Shown: positions 1 to 8,856 of the stretch, piece after piece
Layout: each line of letters starts with the position of its first letter
Numbering within the stretch: the first letter of the stretch is position 1
Assembly: GCF_026340675.1 (NCBI RefSeq)
Contig: NZ_JAPEOX010000001.1
Coordinates: forward strand, 1,054,001 to 1,118,000
Reading direction: 5' to 3'
From: Streptomyces sp. NBC_01264
GTDB lineage: Bacteria; Actinomycetota; Actinomycetes; Streptomycetales; Streptomycetaceae
DNA length: 64,000 bases
Made by a program: the position numbers and the translations under genes
The notes under the pieces: model-generated
What the model was told of the DNA's origin: nothing
The model's input: the letters and a program-made list of their open reading frames with translations, nothing else
Databases searched by the model: none

Positions 1-1780
1 CGTCCCTGATCACCGTCACGTTCCGGCCTCTGCTCACTGAGCTCCGGGCAGCTCAGGGAGACTCGGTATTCCCCTCCGATCGGCCATGCGGGAAGGATGC
101 CATCGGTCGCTCCGAACTCCCACTCGTCAACGGCCAAGTGGAGTCCCGCTCGGTCGACTACGACGGTCACCCACGGCACGTGGTCGCCCTGCCCCGGCTC
201 CTGGCCCGCGGCGAAGACCGCCTCGCTCAGACTACTCGCCGCCTCCCGAGAGGTTTTGGACGTCGTCTCCGCCTCCTTGAGCACGCGGTACGAGCCGTCG
301 TCGCGGACGAGTAGGATCCGGCACCGGTACCGGTCGTCCCCCACGGCATCGTCGTGTTCCAGCTCCATCACCACACGCGAAACCGGCGACGGCGAGCGCT
401 TCGCCCACCTGACGGCGTCCGCGCGCCGCTCGTCCAGGGCCCCGGCACGAATGCCGATCCGCCGAGCGGTTGTCTCCGACCACGCGTGTAGGTCGTCGGC
501 CAGCCCCTCGCCCACGGACGCCGCCACGTACTCGACGAGCCTCAGCAGCGCCGGCACAGGTGGGGTGCCCTCAGGGACGCTTTCGCTGTCACCCAAGTCC
601 TCTAGGCCCTCGATCACATCGCAGAGGTCGTCCTCTCCGAGCTGCGGACGCGTAAGAACCTCGGGGAGGACCACGAACCGCAGCGCCTCGTCTGCCGCTT
701 GGGACAGCACCGCTGGCTGCTCCTCGCAGACCCGGCGCAACAGGCCGAGCAGGCCGCCATACTCGTTCGCTGAGAGCAGCGACCCACAGTCGAGTGCCCT
801 GGACCGTGAGAACAAATGGGTTAGAGCGACGCGGACCACTTCCTGCGCGGTGCCTGCGACGGCTTCACCGAGCGACGCAAGCGCACGGCGATGCCTCATG
901 AGCAGCGCGACGAGGTCCGGGCCGGTGGGCTCGAAGCCCGCGGCCTCGTAGCCCAGTTCGCGGGCCAAGGCCTGAGCGTGATCGACACGAGCGCCAGGGT
1001 ACGGGAACAACGGCGCGAGCAGCTTCTCCAGTTCGCGCTCGGTCGGCGTGCGCTCGGCGGCAGGACCGGCCTTGGGTAGGGATGCACCGATCGCGCTCAG
1101 CTCGGGAGACCGGCCGGTGTGCTCCTCAACGTGGGATACGAAGCCGCCGTCTCCAGCGAAGGAGGACGCTGGCAGAGCGATCAGCCGACGGGCTCCGTAG
1201 TCGCGGGCCTCCTGAGTCACGACCCCAACGAGGTGACCGTCACAGAACACCCCCGCCCCCGAGGCCCCGCCCCAGGCGTTCCGGCCGTCGGCACGGGGAC
1301 TGGCGCCGGATCCTGGTCGAGAACGTAGCGGTCCTTGCCTCCGGACAAGACCGGCAGGACGCCGCGAAGGTGCTCCGGCTCCCGGGTCTCCCCCTGGGAG
1401 GCCCAGGGGTAGCCGAGTCCCTCATACAGCAACGGCGCCATACCCGCGGGCCGTCCCCAGCTGACTGAGCCCGGCAGGTCGATCTTGCGGTCGATGTGCA
1501 ACAACGCCACGTCGAGGCCGTCCGGGTGGACCCAAAGCAGCTCAGCGGTCACCGACGTCATTTCACCAACCTCGGGGTGGCCTACCCGCACGGTGATGAC
1601 CGGCCAGAGCGCTCCCGTTTCGCGGTCCTGCAGCACATGACGGGCGGTCAGCACGAGGTGGGGAGCGATCAGATAGCCGGAGCCGATGCCGCGAGGTCCT
1701 TGGTCTGTGCCGCTGCGAATCAGCGCCAGTCTGGCCGGCTCCACGTCACCCCTCGTCCCACGATCCGGTTTCCACGTCAC
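1..1780 (-). pseudogene. Trypsin-like protease with VMAP-C region, frameshifted and cut by window edge
   Basis: A serine protease of NTP-dependent conflict or signalling systems. The first ~165 codons (start ATG at 1780) carry the trypsin fold with catalytic His in TARHVL and Asp in HPDGLDVALL. A one-base shift near 1290-1295 then interrupts the frame. The following frame starts with NAWGGASGAGVF, which supplies the catalytic Ser, and stays open without a stop to base 1. This second part contains a long helical middle and ends in a VMAP-C-like region (VVMELEHDD, then VDRAGLHLAVDEWEF), as in actinobacterial trypsin-VMAP proteins. Its start overlaps the end of the Trypco2 gene by 35 bp, so the two form an operon. 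The shift separates His/Asp from Ser, so if real the protease is dead. A sequencing error in a G/C-rich stretch is equally possible. The C-terminus lies outside the window. Confidence 0.8.
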
Positions 1781-2081
1781 TGATTTCGGGGCGTGCGCCG
1801 CCGATGGCTCGATCCTTGACCGAGAGCTTCAGCGTCAGCTTGTGGTTGCGCACGGTGGAATGCTCACCACCCGCGCCAACGGTGATCACGCCGAAGGAGA
1901 GTTTTCCGTTGCCCCTGACGGACTCGCGCAGTTCGAGCTGAAGCTCCAGTTCCGCTTCCTCGACGCCGAAGGCGAACTGCTGGTTGACGCCCAGCCGCTG
2001 CGCCTCGTACAGCTCTTGCCGCAGCTCCTCGATGGCCGCGGCCAGACCAATCGTCGACACCGTCGCCCGCCCCCAGTTCAA
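1746..2081 (-). CDS. Trypco2 (trypsin-co-occurring domain 2) protein
   Basis: A small protein of 111 residues. It opens with the amphipathic helix and beta-hairpin signature of the Trypco2 family (IGLAAAIEELRQELYEAQ, then a region rich in ELELQLEL), followed by alternating beta strands (KLSFGVITVG, HKLTLKLSV). Trypco2 proteins are known as partners of trypsin-like proteases in actinobacterial conflict systems, probably as small adaptor or substrate modules; no enzyme activity is known. It overlaps the downstream protease by 35 bp, the arrangement expected for the pair. A GTG or ATG start a few codons later is possible. The family call rests on the N-terminal motif and the neighbour. Confidence 0.75.
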   Translation of the reverse strand: MNWGRATVSTIGLAAAIEELRQELYEAQRLGVNQQFAFGVEEAELELQLELRESVRGNGKLSFGVITVGAGGEHSTVRNHKLTLKLSVKDRAIGGARPEISDVETGSWDEG

Positions 2082-2223
2082 GATAGTCAGAAAAACAGTA
2101 GGTCACCGGCAGGTTACAACGCTCGGCAGACACTTCAACCCTTGGTCATGGACAATCCGTCACGGAGGGAGGCGTCCACCGCACGCCACCGTGTGAGAAG
2201 AAATCCACCAACAGGAGCAGACA

Positions 2224-3753
2224 TTGAGCGACCCCACCCCCAAGGAGCTCCAGGCCGTCCTGTGGAGTGCCGTCGACAAGCTGCGCGGCTCCATGGACTC
2301 GGCCCAGTACAAGGAGTTCATCCTCGGGCTCCTCTTCCTGAAGCACCTCTCCGATACCTTCGAGGAGCGCCGTAAAGAGCTGGCCAAGGAGCTCGCCGAG
2401 GACGGCATCTCCGAGGAGCGGATCGGCGACTTCCTGGAGGACCGCGACGAGTACACCGGCGCCCACGTCTTCTGGGTCCCGGAGACCGCCCGGTGGTCCT
2501 GGATCGCGGCCAACGCCAAGAGCCAGGGCGTTGGCGAACTCCTCAACGGGGCGATGGACGCGGTCATGCAGGAGAACGCCGCCCTGACCGGCGTCCTCCC
2601 GAAGATCTTCAACCGCGACAACGTCGGCCAGAAGCGCCTGGCCGAACTCGTCGGCCTCATCAGCCACCCGCGTTTCGGCGGCACCGAGGACAAGCCGGCG
2701 AAGGACGTCCTGGGCGAAGTGTTCGAGTACTTCCTCGGCAACTTCGCCCGGATGGAGGGCAAGTGGGGCGGCGAGTTCCACACCCCGCAGTCGGTGGCCC
2801 GCCTGATCGTGGAAATCCTGGAGCCGTACAACGGGCGTGTGTACGATCCGGCATGCGGTTCGGGCGGCATGCTGGTACAGGCCAGCAAGTTCGTCGAGAC
2901 GCACCGGGGCCGGGGGCACAAGGCTGACATCGTGGTCTATGGCCAGGAACTCAACGAGCGGACCTGGCGCCTGGCCAAGATGAACCTCGCAGTGCACGGC
3001 ATCGAAAGCAGTCTGGCGGCGCGTTGGGGCGACACCTTCGCCGACGACAAGCACCCGGATCTCAAGGCCGACTTCGTGATGGCCAACCCGCCGTTCAACA
3101 TGGGGGATTGGGCGCGGGACGAGAACGACGCCCGGTGGAAGTACGGTCTCCCACCGGAGAGCAACGCCAACTACGCGTGGCTCCAGCACATGGTCGCCAA
3201 GTTGGGCGAGCAAGGCACGGCCGGCATCGTCCTCGCCAACGGCTCGATGAGCTCCAAGTCGAGCAGGGAGGGCGAGATCCGCCAGGCAATAGTGGAGGAC
3301 GACCTGGTGGCCTGCATGGTCGCCTTGCCGTCTCAACTCTTCCACACAACTCAGATCCCGGCATGTCTGTGGTTCCTGACCAAGGACAAGTCCCCTCAGG
3401 GTACGAAGGGGATGGCCGACCGACGCCGCCAAATCCTGTTCATCGATGCCCGCGAAGTAGGCGAGATGATCGACCGGACCGAGCGGGTGCTGACGGACGT
3501 CGGACTTGCGAAGATCGCCGACGTCTACCGTGCGTGGCGCGGTACGGCATCGGCGAAGGGGGCAGGCCTGACCTACGAGGACGAGCCCGGCTTCTGCTTT
3601 TCGGCGGACGTGGCGAACGTGCGCGAGCACGGGTACGCGCTGAACCCTGGGCGTTACGTCGGCGTCGGCTCTCCGGCAGCCCTGGAGCCGCCGGCGGGGT
3701 CGCCAGCCAGTCCCTCCACCCTGATGAGAGACCTGTACGCAATCTTCGGCTGA
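2224..3753 (+). CDS. hsdM: Type I restriction-modification methyltransferase subunit HsdM (orphan)
   Basis: N6-adenine DNA methyltransferase subunit of a type I R-M system, 509 residues. The start is TTG at 2224 with an AGGAG ribosome site about 7 bases upstream. It has the HsdM N-terminal helical domain (LRGSMDSAQYKEFILGLLFL, QEN..LTGVLPKIFNRDNV). SAM-binding motif I DPACGSGGML is at ~208-217 and catalytic motif IV NPPF at ~288-291. Known HsdM acts with an HsdS specificity subunit, but no hsdS or hsdR follows. After NPGRYVG the C-terminus is not the usual long helical tail: it ends in a short proline/serine-rich stretch and MRDLYAIFG. This suggests a recombination or frameshift removed the normal end together with the rest of the operon. 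Without HsdS it is probably inactive. Confidence 0.9.
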   Translation: MSDPTPKELQAVLWSAVDKLRGSMDSAQYKEFILGLLFLKHLSDTFEERRKELAKELAEDGISEERIGDFLEDRDEYTGAHVFWVPETARWSWIAANAKSQGVGELLNGAMDAVMQENAALTGVLPKIFNRDNVGQKRLAELVGLISHPRFGGTEDKPAKDVLGEVFEYFLGNFARMEGKWGGEFHTPQSVARLIVEILEPYNGRVYDPACGSGGMLVQASKFVETHRGRGHKADIVVYGQELNERTWRLAKMNLAVHGIESSLAARWGDTFADDKHPDLKADFVMANPPFNMGDWARDENDARWKYGLPPESNANYAWLQHMVAKLGEQGTAGIVLANGSMSSKSSREGEIRQAIVEDDLVACMVALPSQLFHTTQIPACLWFLTKDKSPQGTKGMADRRRQILFIDAREVGEMIDRTERVLTDVGLAKIADVYRAWRGTASAKGAGLTYEDEPGFCFSADVANVREHGYALNPGRYVGVGSPAALEPPAGSPASPSTLMRDLYAIFG

Positions 3754-4027
3754 GAACCATCAGCTTCAGCCCTGCCCGGCGTGGGGGCTGAATCGAGAAA
3801 GTGGGCAACGCCGGTCATCACGCCGACGAGAGTCCGTCCGGGCACGGGACCGCGTCCAAGTGTTCCCTAACGCTGCTGACCCCACTGCCGAGTTCCCAGT
3901 GTGGTCGATGTCCCACAGGACGATGAGCTGCATGGCTCAAGCGTAGGGAGCCGTCCCCGCCTCATCCCGTGTGCACGTCCCAAAACGTCCTTGCCCGATC
4001 ACTCCTCGCTCCGCTTGCACGACGTCT

Positions 4028-4200
4028 GTGAACGAGCGACCGCACTCCGTACTCGCCCAGCACGGCGTCTCACCGGAATCGCTCGCGGAAATCTGCGAGG
4101 TTGACCCCAAGACCGTGGGACGCTGCCTGAGCGGACGCGTCGCCCGTCGCCGCCAGCCGGGGCGCGTACCCCACGTCGTGCAGCACCGCCCGTCGTGGCG
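4028..4200 (+). pseudogene. XRE-type helix-turn-helix regulator, N-terminal fragment
   Basis: From a GTG at 4028 the frame reads as the start of a Streptomyces XRE regulator: MNERPHSVLAQHG, then VSPESLAEICEVDPKTV and GRCLSGRVARRR. This matches the usual pattern of helix-turn-helix followed by the basic arm. The similarity ends at about codon 50, where the sequence runs into the end of the opposite-strand NACHT gene (stop at 4211), so the rest of the regulator is missing. Bases 3754-4027 before it hold no recognisable gene. The fragment marks a rearrangement junction between the hsdM side and the NACHT operon. Confidence 0.6.
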
Positions 4201-4210
4201 GACTCCGAGG

Positions 4211-7075
4211 TCACCGGCGGAACCGGGCGTAGCTGAGGCCGCTCAGGCAGGCCGAGGCACTCGACCGGATCCACTTCTCGTAGCGCGCGTCGTCGGCGAT
4301 CGCGGCGAGCAGTCTGATGCCCTCCGCGCGGTGTCCTTCCACATGAGCCAGGCCGCGGGCGGCGCTGACGCGGGCGTCCGTCTGCAGGGTCGGGTCCGTG
4401 GCGAACGCGGTGAGGAGGGCAGGTGCGCGTTCCGCGCCGAGTTCGCCCAGGGCCTCGGCCGCGTGCATCCGGTCCCACTTGTCCACGGAGGTGTCATCGG
4501 CGATGGAGGTGAGGAGGACGATGCCCTCCGCACGGTGTCCGTCCAGCGAGGCCAGTTCACGGGCGGCGTCCAGCCGCTTGCCCGCGTCCGCGCTGGTGTC
4601 CGCCGCCAAGGCCGCGAGCGTGGTCTGCGACTCGCGCAGGGTGGGGCGTAGGAGCAGCAGCGCGGCCTTCTCCTCGTCGAACTCGGCCAGCGCCTCGGCG
4701 GCGATCACGCGTCTGGGACTGCCCGGCTTGCCCTCGTAGGCCAGGGAGACCAGCAGACCGATCCCCCGCGACCGGCAGCCCTCGACCTCGGCGAGGTAAC
4801 GCGCGGACCGTACCCGTTCGTTCTCGTGCGTCCCCAGGTCCGCCGCGAACGCGGTGAGCAGGCCGATGCCGTCTTCCCTGTGCTGTCCTTCCATCCCGGC
4901 CAGCGCCCGGGCCGCGTATGCGTCCCCCCACTCGGCGATGGAGAGCAGGATCCGGCCCGCGAGGTCCTGTTGGCCCGCCAGCTCGGCCAGGAACTCCGCG
5001 GCCTGCACGCGCAGATACTTCTCCACATCGGAGCTCGTGGCGCAGTCCTGGAGCAGCCAGGCTCCCTCCTCCAGGTGACCGTCGAGCTTGCCCAGGTCCC
5101 GGGCCGATATGAGACGGGTGTCGATGTCCAGGTGCTGATCCATGGCGAGGTCCGTGAGCAGCCCGGCCGCCTCCTCGCGGTGGCCGTCCAGGCCGGCCAG
5201 TACGGCGGCGGCCCAGCTGCGCTCGAACGGTTCGAAGTCGGGATCACGGGCGAGCCGGGCCAGCACCCGTGCGCCCTCCTCGTGATGGCCGTCCACCTCG
5301 GCCAGGTACCAGGCGGCCTCGACGCGCATGTGGTCGCCCAGTACGGGCCCGGACGCGAACGCGATCAGCCAGCGGGCGGTGGTCCCCGGCGGAACGTTGG
5401 TGCCGAGCAGGATCTGGGGCCTGAGCAGTTGGTAGCCGGCGCCGCCCGCGGGTGCGACGAGGCCGTCCAGGACCCGTAAGGTGCCCGCGGCGATCCGGTC
5501 GCCGGGGGCCAGTAGTCCGTCGAGGAGGAAGCCCAGGTAGGACGGGTCGAGGTCGAGTGGATCCAAAGGTTCCACGGCCGGGGCGCTACGGCCCAGCCTG
5601 CGGATCCTGTCGCGCAGTCGTGGGGCGGGGCTCATCCTGCGGAGCAGCTCGGCGCGGGCCCGGTCGTCGCGGGTGGCGTGGCGTGCGGCGTGGTATTCGA
5701 GGAGCGTCCGGTGCAGGAAGTCGAGGTCGTTCGCGTGGCCGACCAGCAGGCCGGTGGTGGTGAGCAGATCGGCCAGGAGCGCGTGCCAGAGGGGCGGCTT
5801 GACCTTCTCGGGGCGCATGGCGTGGGGATGCGCGGCGAGGATCTCGGCCGCCGGGGCGCGGTTCCCGCCGATCCTCTCGTGGGCGAGGTGGTCGATGAGT
5901 TCGGGCAGGTGCTCGCGGGCCCGCTGTGCGCCCTGATCGGCGGCCCGGCGCTCGGTGGGGAGCTGGTACCTGTTGGTCAGGGTGTGGATGGCTTCGTCCT
6001 GGAGGGCGGCGACGCGCTTGTCCGCGTTCTGTTCGTAGAGCAGCTCGATGAAGGAGCGGAACACCCCGGCGCGGCCCTCGGGGAGGGGCTGTGAGGGGTC
6101 GGCCGTGTAGAGGCGGCACAGCATCTCGGCCATCAGGGGGGTGCGGGCCAGGTCTTCGAGGTGGGTGCCGCGGATGCCGGTCAGGAAGCGGCGGATGTGA
6201 CTGTCGACGTCGGACAGGCCGCTGAACCGCCTAACGGCGTAGGCCCGCAGGTCGTCCGGGGTGAAGGGCTGCAGGGTGAAGCGGCCGGAGGGCCCGCCCA
6301 GGACGTCGAGTTCGCCGTCGCCGCCGGGCAGCGGGCGGGTCGTGATGATGAAGCGGTGGGCCGAGTCCACCCGCCCGGCCTCCCGGGACAGCCTGCCGAG
6401 GAGGGACAGCCGGGTGGCGCGGTCGGGGATCTCGTCGAGGCCGTCGACCATGACCAGCCAGGGCGCGTCGGGGTGGGGTCGGTGGCGGAAGAACTCCTCG
6501 GTGAGGGCTTCGCGCAGCCCGAAGGGGCCGAGTGCCACCGTGGCCGCCGTGGCGAGGGCGTGGGCCAGGAGCGGCGCGGCGGCCAGGTCCGTGGCACGGA
6601 CCAGGACCGGGACCGGGACGGGGCCCGGAACGGGATGCGCTACCGCGTTGCCGCCGTCCCCGTCGTTCGACAACTGGCGGGCCGTGTCGCTCAGATGGCG
6701 CTGCAGCAGGGTCGACTTGCCGTCGCCGGGCGCGGCCAGCAGCACCCGGATCCGGCTGTCTCCGGCGAAGACGGTCTCGGCGGGGGCCTGTGAGCGCGCG
6801 GACGCGGGCAGGACCTGCCTGGGTATGTAGGTGTCGGCCGTCGGCGGCGCGGCGAGGTCGCCCGCGAGCCCGGGGTACGGGTGGTGGTCCGTGAAGTCCC
6901 GGACGGCCCGGAGGTACGCGGCCAGCCGGGCGGCGCCGGCGTCCGGTGACGAGCCCGGCGCGTAGTAGGTGATGTTCTCCGCGTGCCCGACCGCGAAACC
7001 GCCGCCGGACGCGGAGATGACCGTACGTGCCCCTGCTGCGAGGGGCGGGCCTTGACTGTCTCCGGGTTCGCTCAG
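4211..7075 (-). CDS. NACHT/STAND P-loop ATPase with C-terminal HEAT-like repeats
   Basis: A 954-residue NLR-like protein if translation begins at the CTG (7075-7073) that overlaps the upstream stop as CTGA. No ATG, GTG or TTG lies in frame between that stop and the GTG at 6745, and 6745 is too late because it begins inside the P-loop. The N-terminus (~15-40) is a glycine-rich segment (SASGGGFAVGHAENITYYAP). Walker A APGDGKSTLL is at ~115-124 and Walker B WLVMVDGLDEIPD at ~206-218, with a sensor-like RFIITTRP following. After a helical arm (~330-600), about ten repeats of ~35 residues (pattern LAxLDGHxEEGAxLLxxLA) form a likely ligand-sensing superhelix. The family is known for antiphage NLR-type sensors; that role here is inferred. 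It is cotranscribed with the small gene upstream. Confidence 0.85.
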   Translation of the reverse strand: MSEPGDSQGPPLAAGARTVISASGGGFAVGHAENITYYAPGSSPDAGAARLAAYLRAVRDFTDHHPYPGLAGDLAAPPTADTYIPRQVLPASARSQAPAETVFAGDSRIRVLLAAPGDGKSTLLQRHLSDTARQLSNDGDGGNAVAHPVPGPVPVPVLVRATDLAAAPLLAHALATAATVALGPFGLREALTEEFFRHRPHPDAPWLVMVDGLDEIPDRATRLSLLGRLSREAGRVDSAHRFIITTRPLPGGDGELDVLGGPSGRFTLQPFTPDDLRAYAVRRFSGLSDVDSHIRRFLTGIRGTHLEDLARTPLMAEMLCRLYTADPSQPLPEGRAGVFRSFIELLYEQNADKRVAALQDEAIHTLTNRYQLPTERRAADQGAQRAREHLPELIDHLAHERIGGNRAPAAEILAAHPHAMRPEKVKPPLWHALLADLLTTTGLLVGHANDLDFLHRTLLEYHAARHATRDDRARAELLRRMSPAPRLRDRIRRLGRSAPAVEPLDPLDLDPSYLGFLLDGLLAPGDRIAAGTLRVLDGLVAPAGGAGYQLLRPQILLGTNVPPGTTARWLIAFASGPVLGDHMRVEAAWYLAEVDGHHEEGARVLARLARDPDFEPFERSWAAAVLAGLDGHREEAAGLLTDLAMDQHLDIDTRLISARDLGKLDGHLEEGAWLLQDCATSSDVEKYLRVQAAEFLAELAGQQDLAGRILLSIAEWGDAYAARALAGMEGQHREDGIGLLTAFAADLGTHENERVRSARYLAEVEGCRSRGIGLLVSLAYEGKPGSPRRVIAAEALAEFDEEKAALLLLRPTLRESQTTLAALAADTSADAGKRLDAARELASLDGHRAEGIVLLTSIADDTSVDKWDRMHAAEALGELGAERAPALLTAFATDPTLQTDARVSAARGLAHVEGHRAEGIRLLAAIADDARYEKWIRSSASACLSGLSYARFRR

Positions 7076-7560
7076 CCCTGGTGCGGACCCGGCCGGGGAG
7101 GGATTCCGATGGTGACGTCCCGCATGCGCAGGGCCGCGGCGGACCCGTTGTCGGCCCGGATGTCCAGGTTCCCGCCGACGATCTGCCCGTCGCCCGACTG
7201 TGAGATCCCGGGCGCCGGGGGCTGGGCCGGTGGCTGTGCGTCGAGTACGGCGCGCAGGGCCCGGGCCGCCCGCTCGCGCTCGGCGTCGTCGAGGTTCTCC
7301 AGCGCCTGCTCGAAGCGCGTCTGCCAGGCGCTCTGCTGGATGATGGTCACCCGCTCGGCTTCGTCACCGGGGCGTGCGTCCTCCAGTTCGGCCGCGCAGC
7401 GGTCGAGCCGCTCCAGTTCGACGCGCTCGCGTTCGCCGTCTCCGCGCCCGAACCATCCTGCGACCGCGTGCTGGAGCCCTTCCCAGGCACTGGTGCCCGC
7501 CGCCTGCACCACCGCGGCGCCCCCGGCCGCGGCCAGCGCGGTCAACCCCTCCGCCAACAC
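7072..7560 (-). CDS. Small helical partner protein of the NACHT ATPase with glycine/asparagine-rich tail
   Basis: 162 residues, GTG start at 7560. The N-terminus (~5-30) is Ala/Gly rich and could insert into a membrane or pack as a helix (LTALAAAGGAAVVQAAG). The middle (~45-105) is strongly charged and predicted helical. After a proline linker the tail carries SGDGQIVGGNLDIRADNGS and AALRMRDVTIG. That tail resembles the glycine-rich N-terminus of the adjacent NACHT protein in pattern (hxVGxxNhxh), as is known for paired effector/NLR amyloid-signalling motifs. The gene ends in the CTGA that may start the ATPase, so the two are translationally coupled. No catalytic motif is visible. It could be a membrane-acting effector or an adaptor. 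Confidence 0.7.
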   Translation of the reverse strand: MLAEGLTALAAAGGAAVVQAAGTSAWEGLQHAVAGWFGRGDGERERVELERLDRCAAELEDARPGDEAERVTIIQQSAWQTRFEQALENLDDAERERAARALRAVLDAQPPAQPPAPGISQSGDGQIVGGNLDIRADNGSAAALRMRDVTIGIPPRPGPHQG

Positions 7561-7798
7561 CCGACAGTCCCCGTCCCTTGTGTGTTCGATACACGAGACG
7601 GTAGTGCCGGGCGCCGCCCACCGGGCCGAATTCGCAAAGATATTCGCCCGTTCACTCGGGATCCCCTGCGGCGGCCCATGACCCGAACGCTTCCCGCCCA
7701 GCTGCCGCTATCTGGGTGACACCGAAGCAACCAGCATCACGGCCGCCGGCCTGTCTACTCCGGCTGGCCGAAGCCGGTCAGGGGTCGCCACCTGCGCT

Positions 7799-7960
7799 CA
7801 GTCCCAGTAGTCCGCCAGCATCTCGGCCGGCCAGCTAGGCTCCCGGACCTCTCCCCCGCGGTCCCATCTCCTGGAAGTATGGCGCGATGTCGTAGACGGG
7901 CGTGCCGTCGATCGCATCGAGGTCTACGACGTGGAGGTCCAGGCCGGCGGGAACGCACTT
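7799..7960 (-). pseudogene. TrmO-like (tRNA methyltransferase) C-terminal remnant
   Basis: The minus strand reads VPAGLDLHVVDLDAIDGTPV followed by YDIAPYFQEMGPRG, then after a one-base shift EVREPSWPAEMLADYWD and a stop near 7799. The GTPVYDIKPY-like strand and the ending are characteristic of the C-terminus of TrmO/UPF0066 family proteins, which methylate t6A37 in tRNA. Everything N-terminal is absent; upstream of ~7960 the similarity stops. It is therefore a doubly damaged tail and not a functional gene. Confidence 0.6.
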
Positions 7961-8856
7961 TGAGGGCTGTACCCCTGGGACATATCCCCGTGACGGGCCT
8001 CCTGCTCGTGTCACAGCGCTCCGCCTACGACCCCCACGACTTCACCAAGCAAGCAGACAAGGCCACCGAGCGTCTGGGAACCCCCGTACTTGCGCGCATC
8101 GCCAACGAGTTCGTAGATCAGAACCGCACCGTCCTGGACGAAGGCTCACCCACAACGGCACCGCACTTAACCCTTCAGGCCATGGAGATGGCCACACGCC
8201 TGGGAACCGACGCCTCCAGAACACCTTTGACCCACGAAGTCACGGTGTAGGGGCCCGGTCCAGCGAGAGCCGGGGCTTGGTCCCGCCGCGAGGTCCAGGT
8301 ACGCCGTGGCGGGCAAGGGTGGCTTGCTTAGGTAACCGGGACGGCCGCCGCACTCGGGCCGGACACCGGGACGTGCCCAATGACGCCGAACACAAAGCAG
8401 ACCTGCGAGGCGAGGTGAATTCCGGTTCCCTGCCGCATCCGTTTTGCGCCGTCTCGAACCCAAACGGGTCGTGGTCAACGCTGCGTAACCAGCACCGAAC
8501 CAGCACGGGAGTCAGCACCGCATCCCCAAAACAGGCGCAACTCTGCAATTCCGACAGGAGCTTCCCACCCACTTCCGGAGGGGGCCGACGGGTTCGGTTC
8601 GGGCCATGTGGTGTTCGGGCACACTCAGGTGGTGAGGCCAACACCCCGCTCACTCCGACAACAGGAGCCCAACTCCCCAGGGGCATCAGCAACGCAACTC
8701 CGTCACGCTGTGTAGAGAACAAACCGGCGATACCCAGAGGCGGTGTGGCCCCGATATCGACAGCGGAGCCGGAGCCAATGTGACCCCACAAGGCCGGACG
8801 TTGCGATCTCGCCGAGTCTCAGCTGAAGGTGGCACTGGCAGCGGCGCCCTGCCTTA
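7961..8856. other. Stretch without a supportable gene
   Basis: About 900 bases between the TrmO-like remnant and the IS element. A plus-strand frame up to 8250 encodes a peptide with a segment of ordinary composition (YDPHDFTKQADKATERLG, PVLARIANEFVDQNRTVLDE). This could be a gene fragment, but it lacks a ribosome site and its N-terminal part is arginine-rich shadow sequence. A minus frame ending near 8240 has no recognisable domain. The G+C is slightly lower than in neighbouring genes, in line with acquired or decaying DNA. Confidence 0.4.

Noticed and set aside
97..951. Plus-strand open frame of 284 codons at the window start
   Set aside because: Antisense to the conserved VMAP-C reading frame, Ser/Arg-rich and lacking a ribosome site.
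7879..8250. Plus-strand frame of 123 codons with a plausible central segment
   Set aside because: The first third is shadow-like, there is no ribosome site and no family; kept only as a comment in the gap entry.
8240..8791. Minus-strand frame of 183 codons
   Set aside because: No domain, odd composition and no ribosome site.
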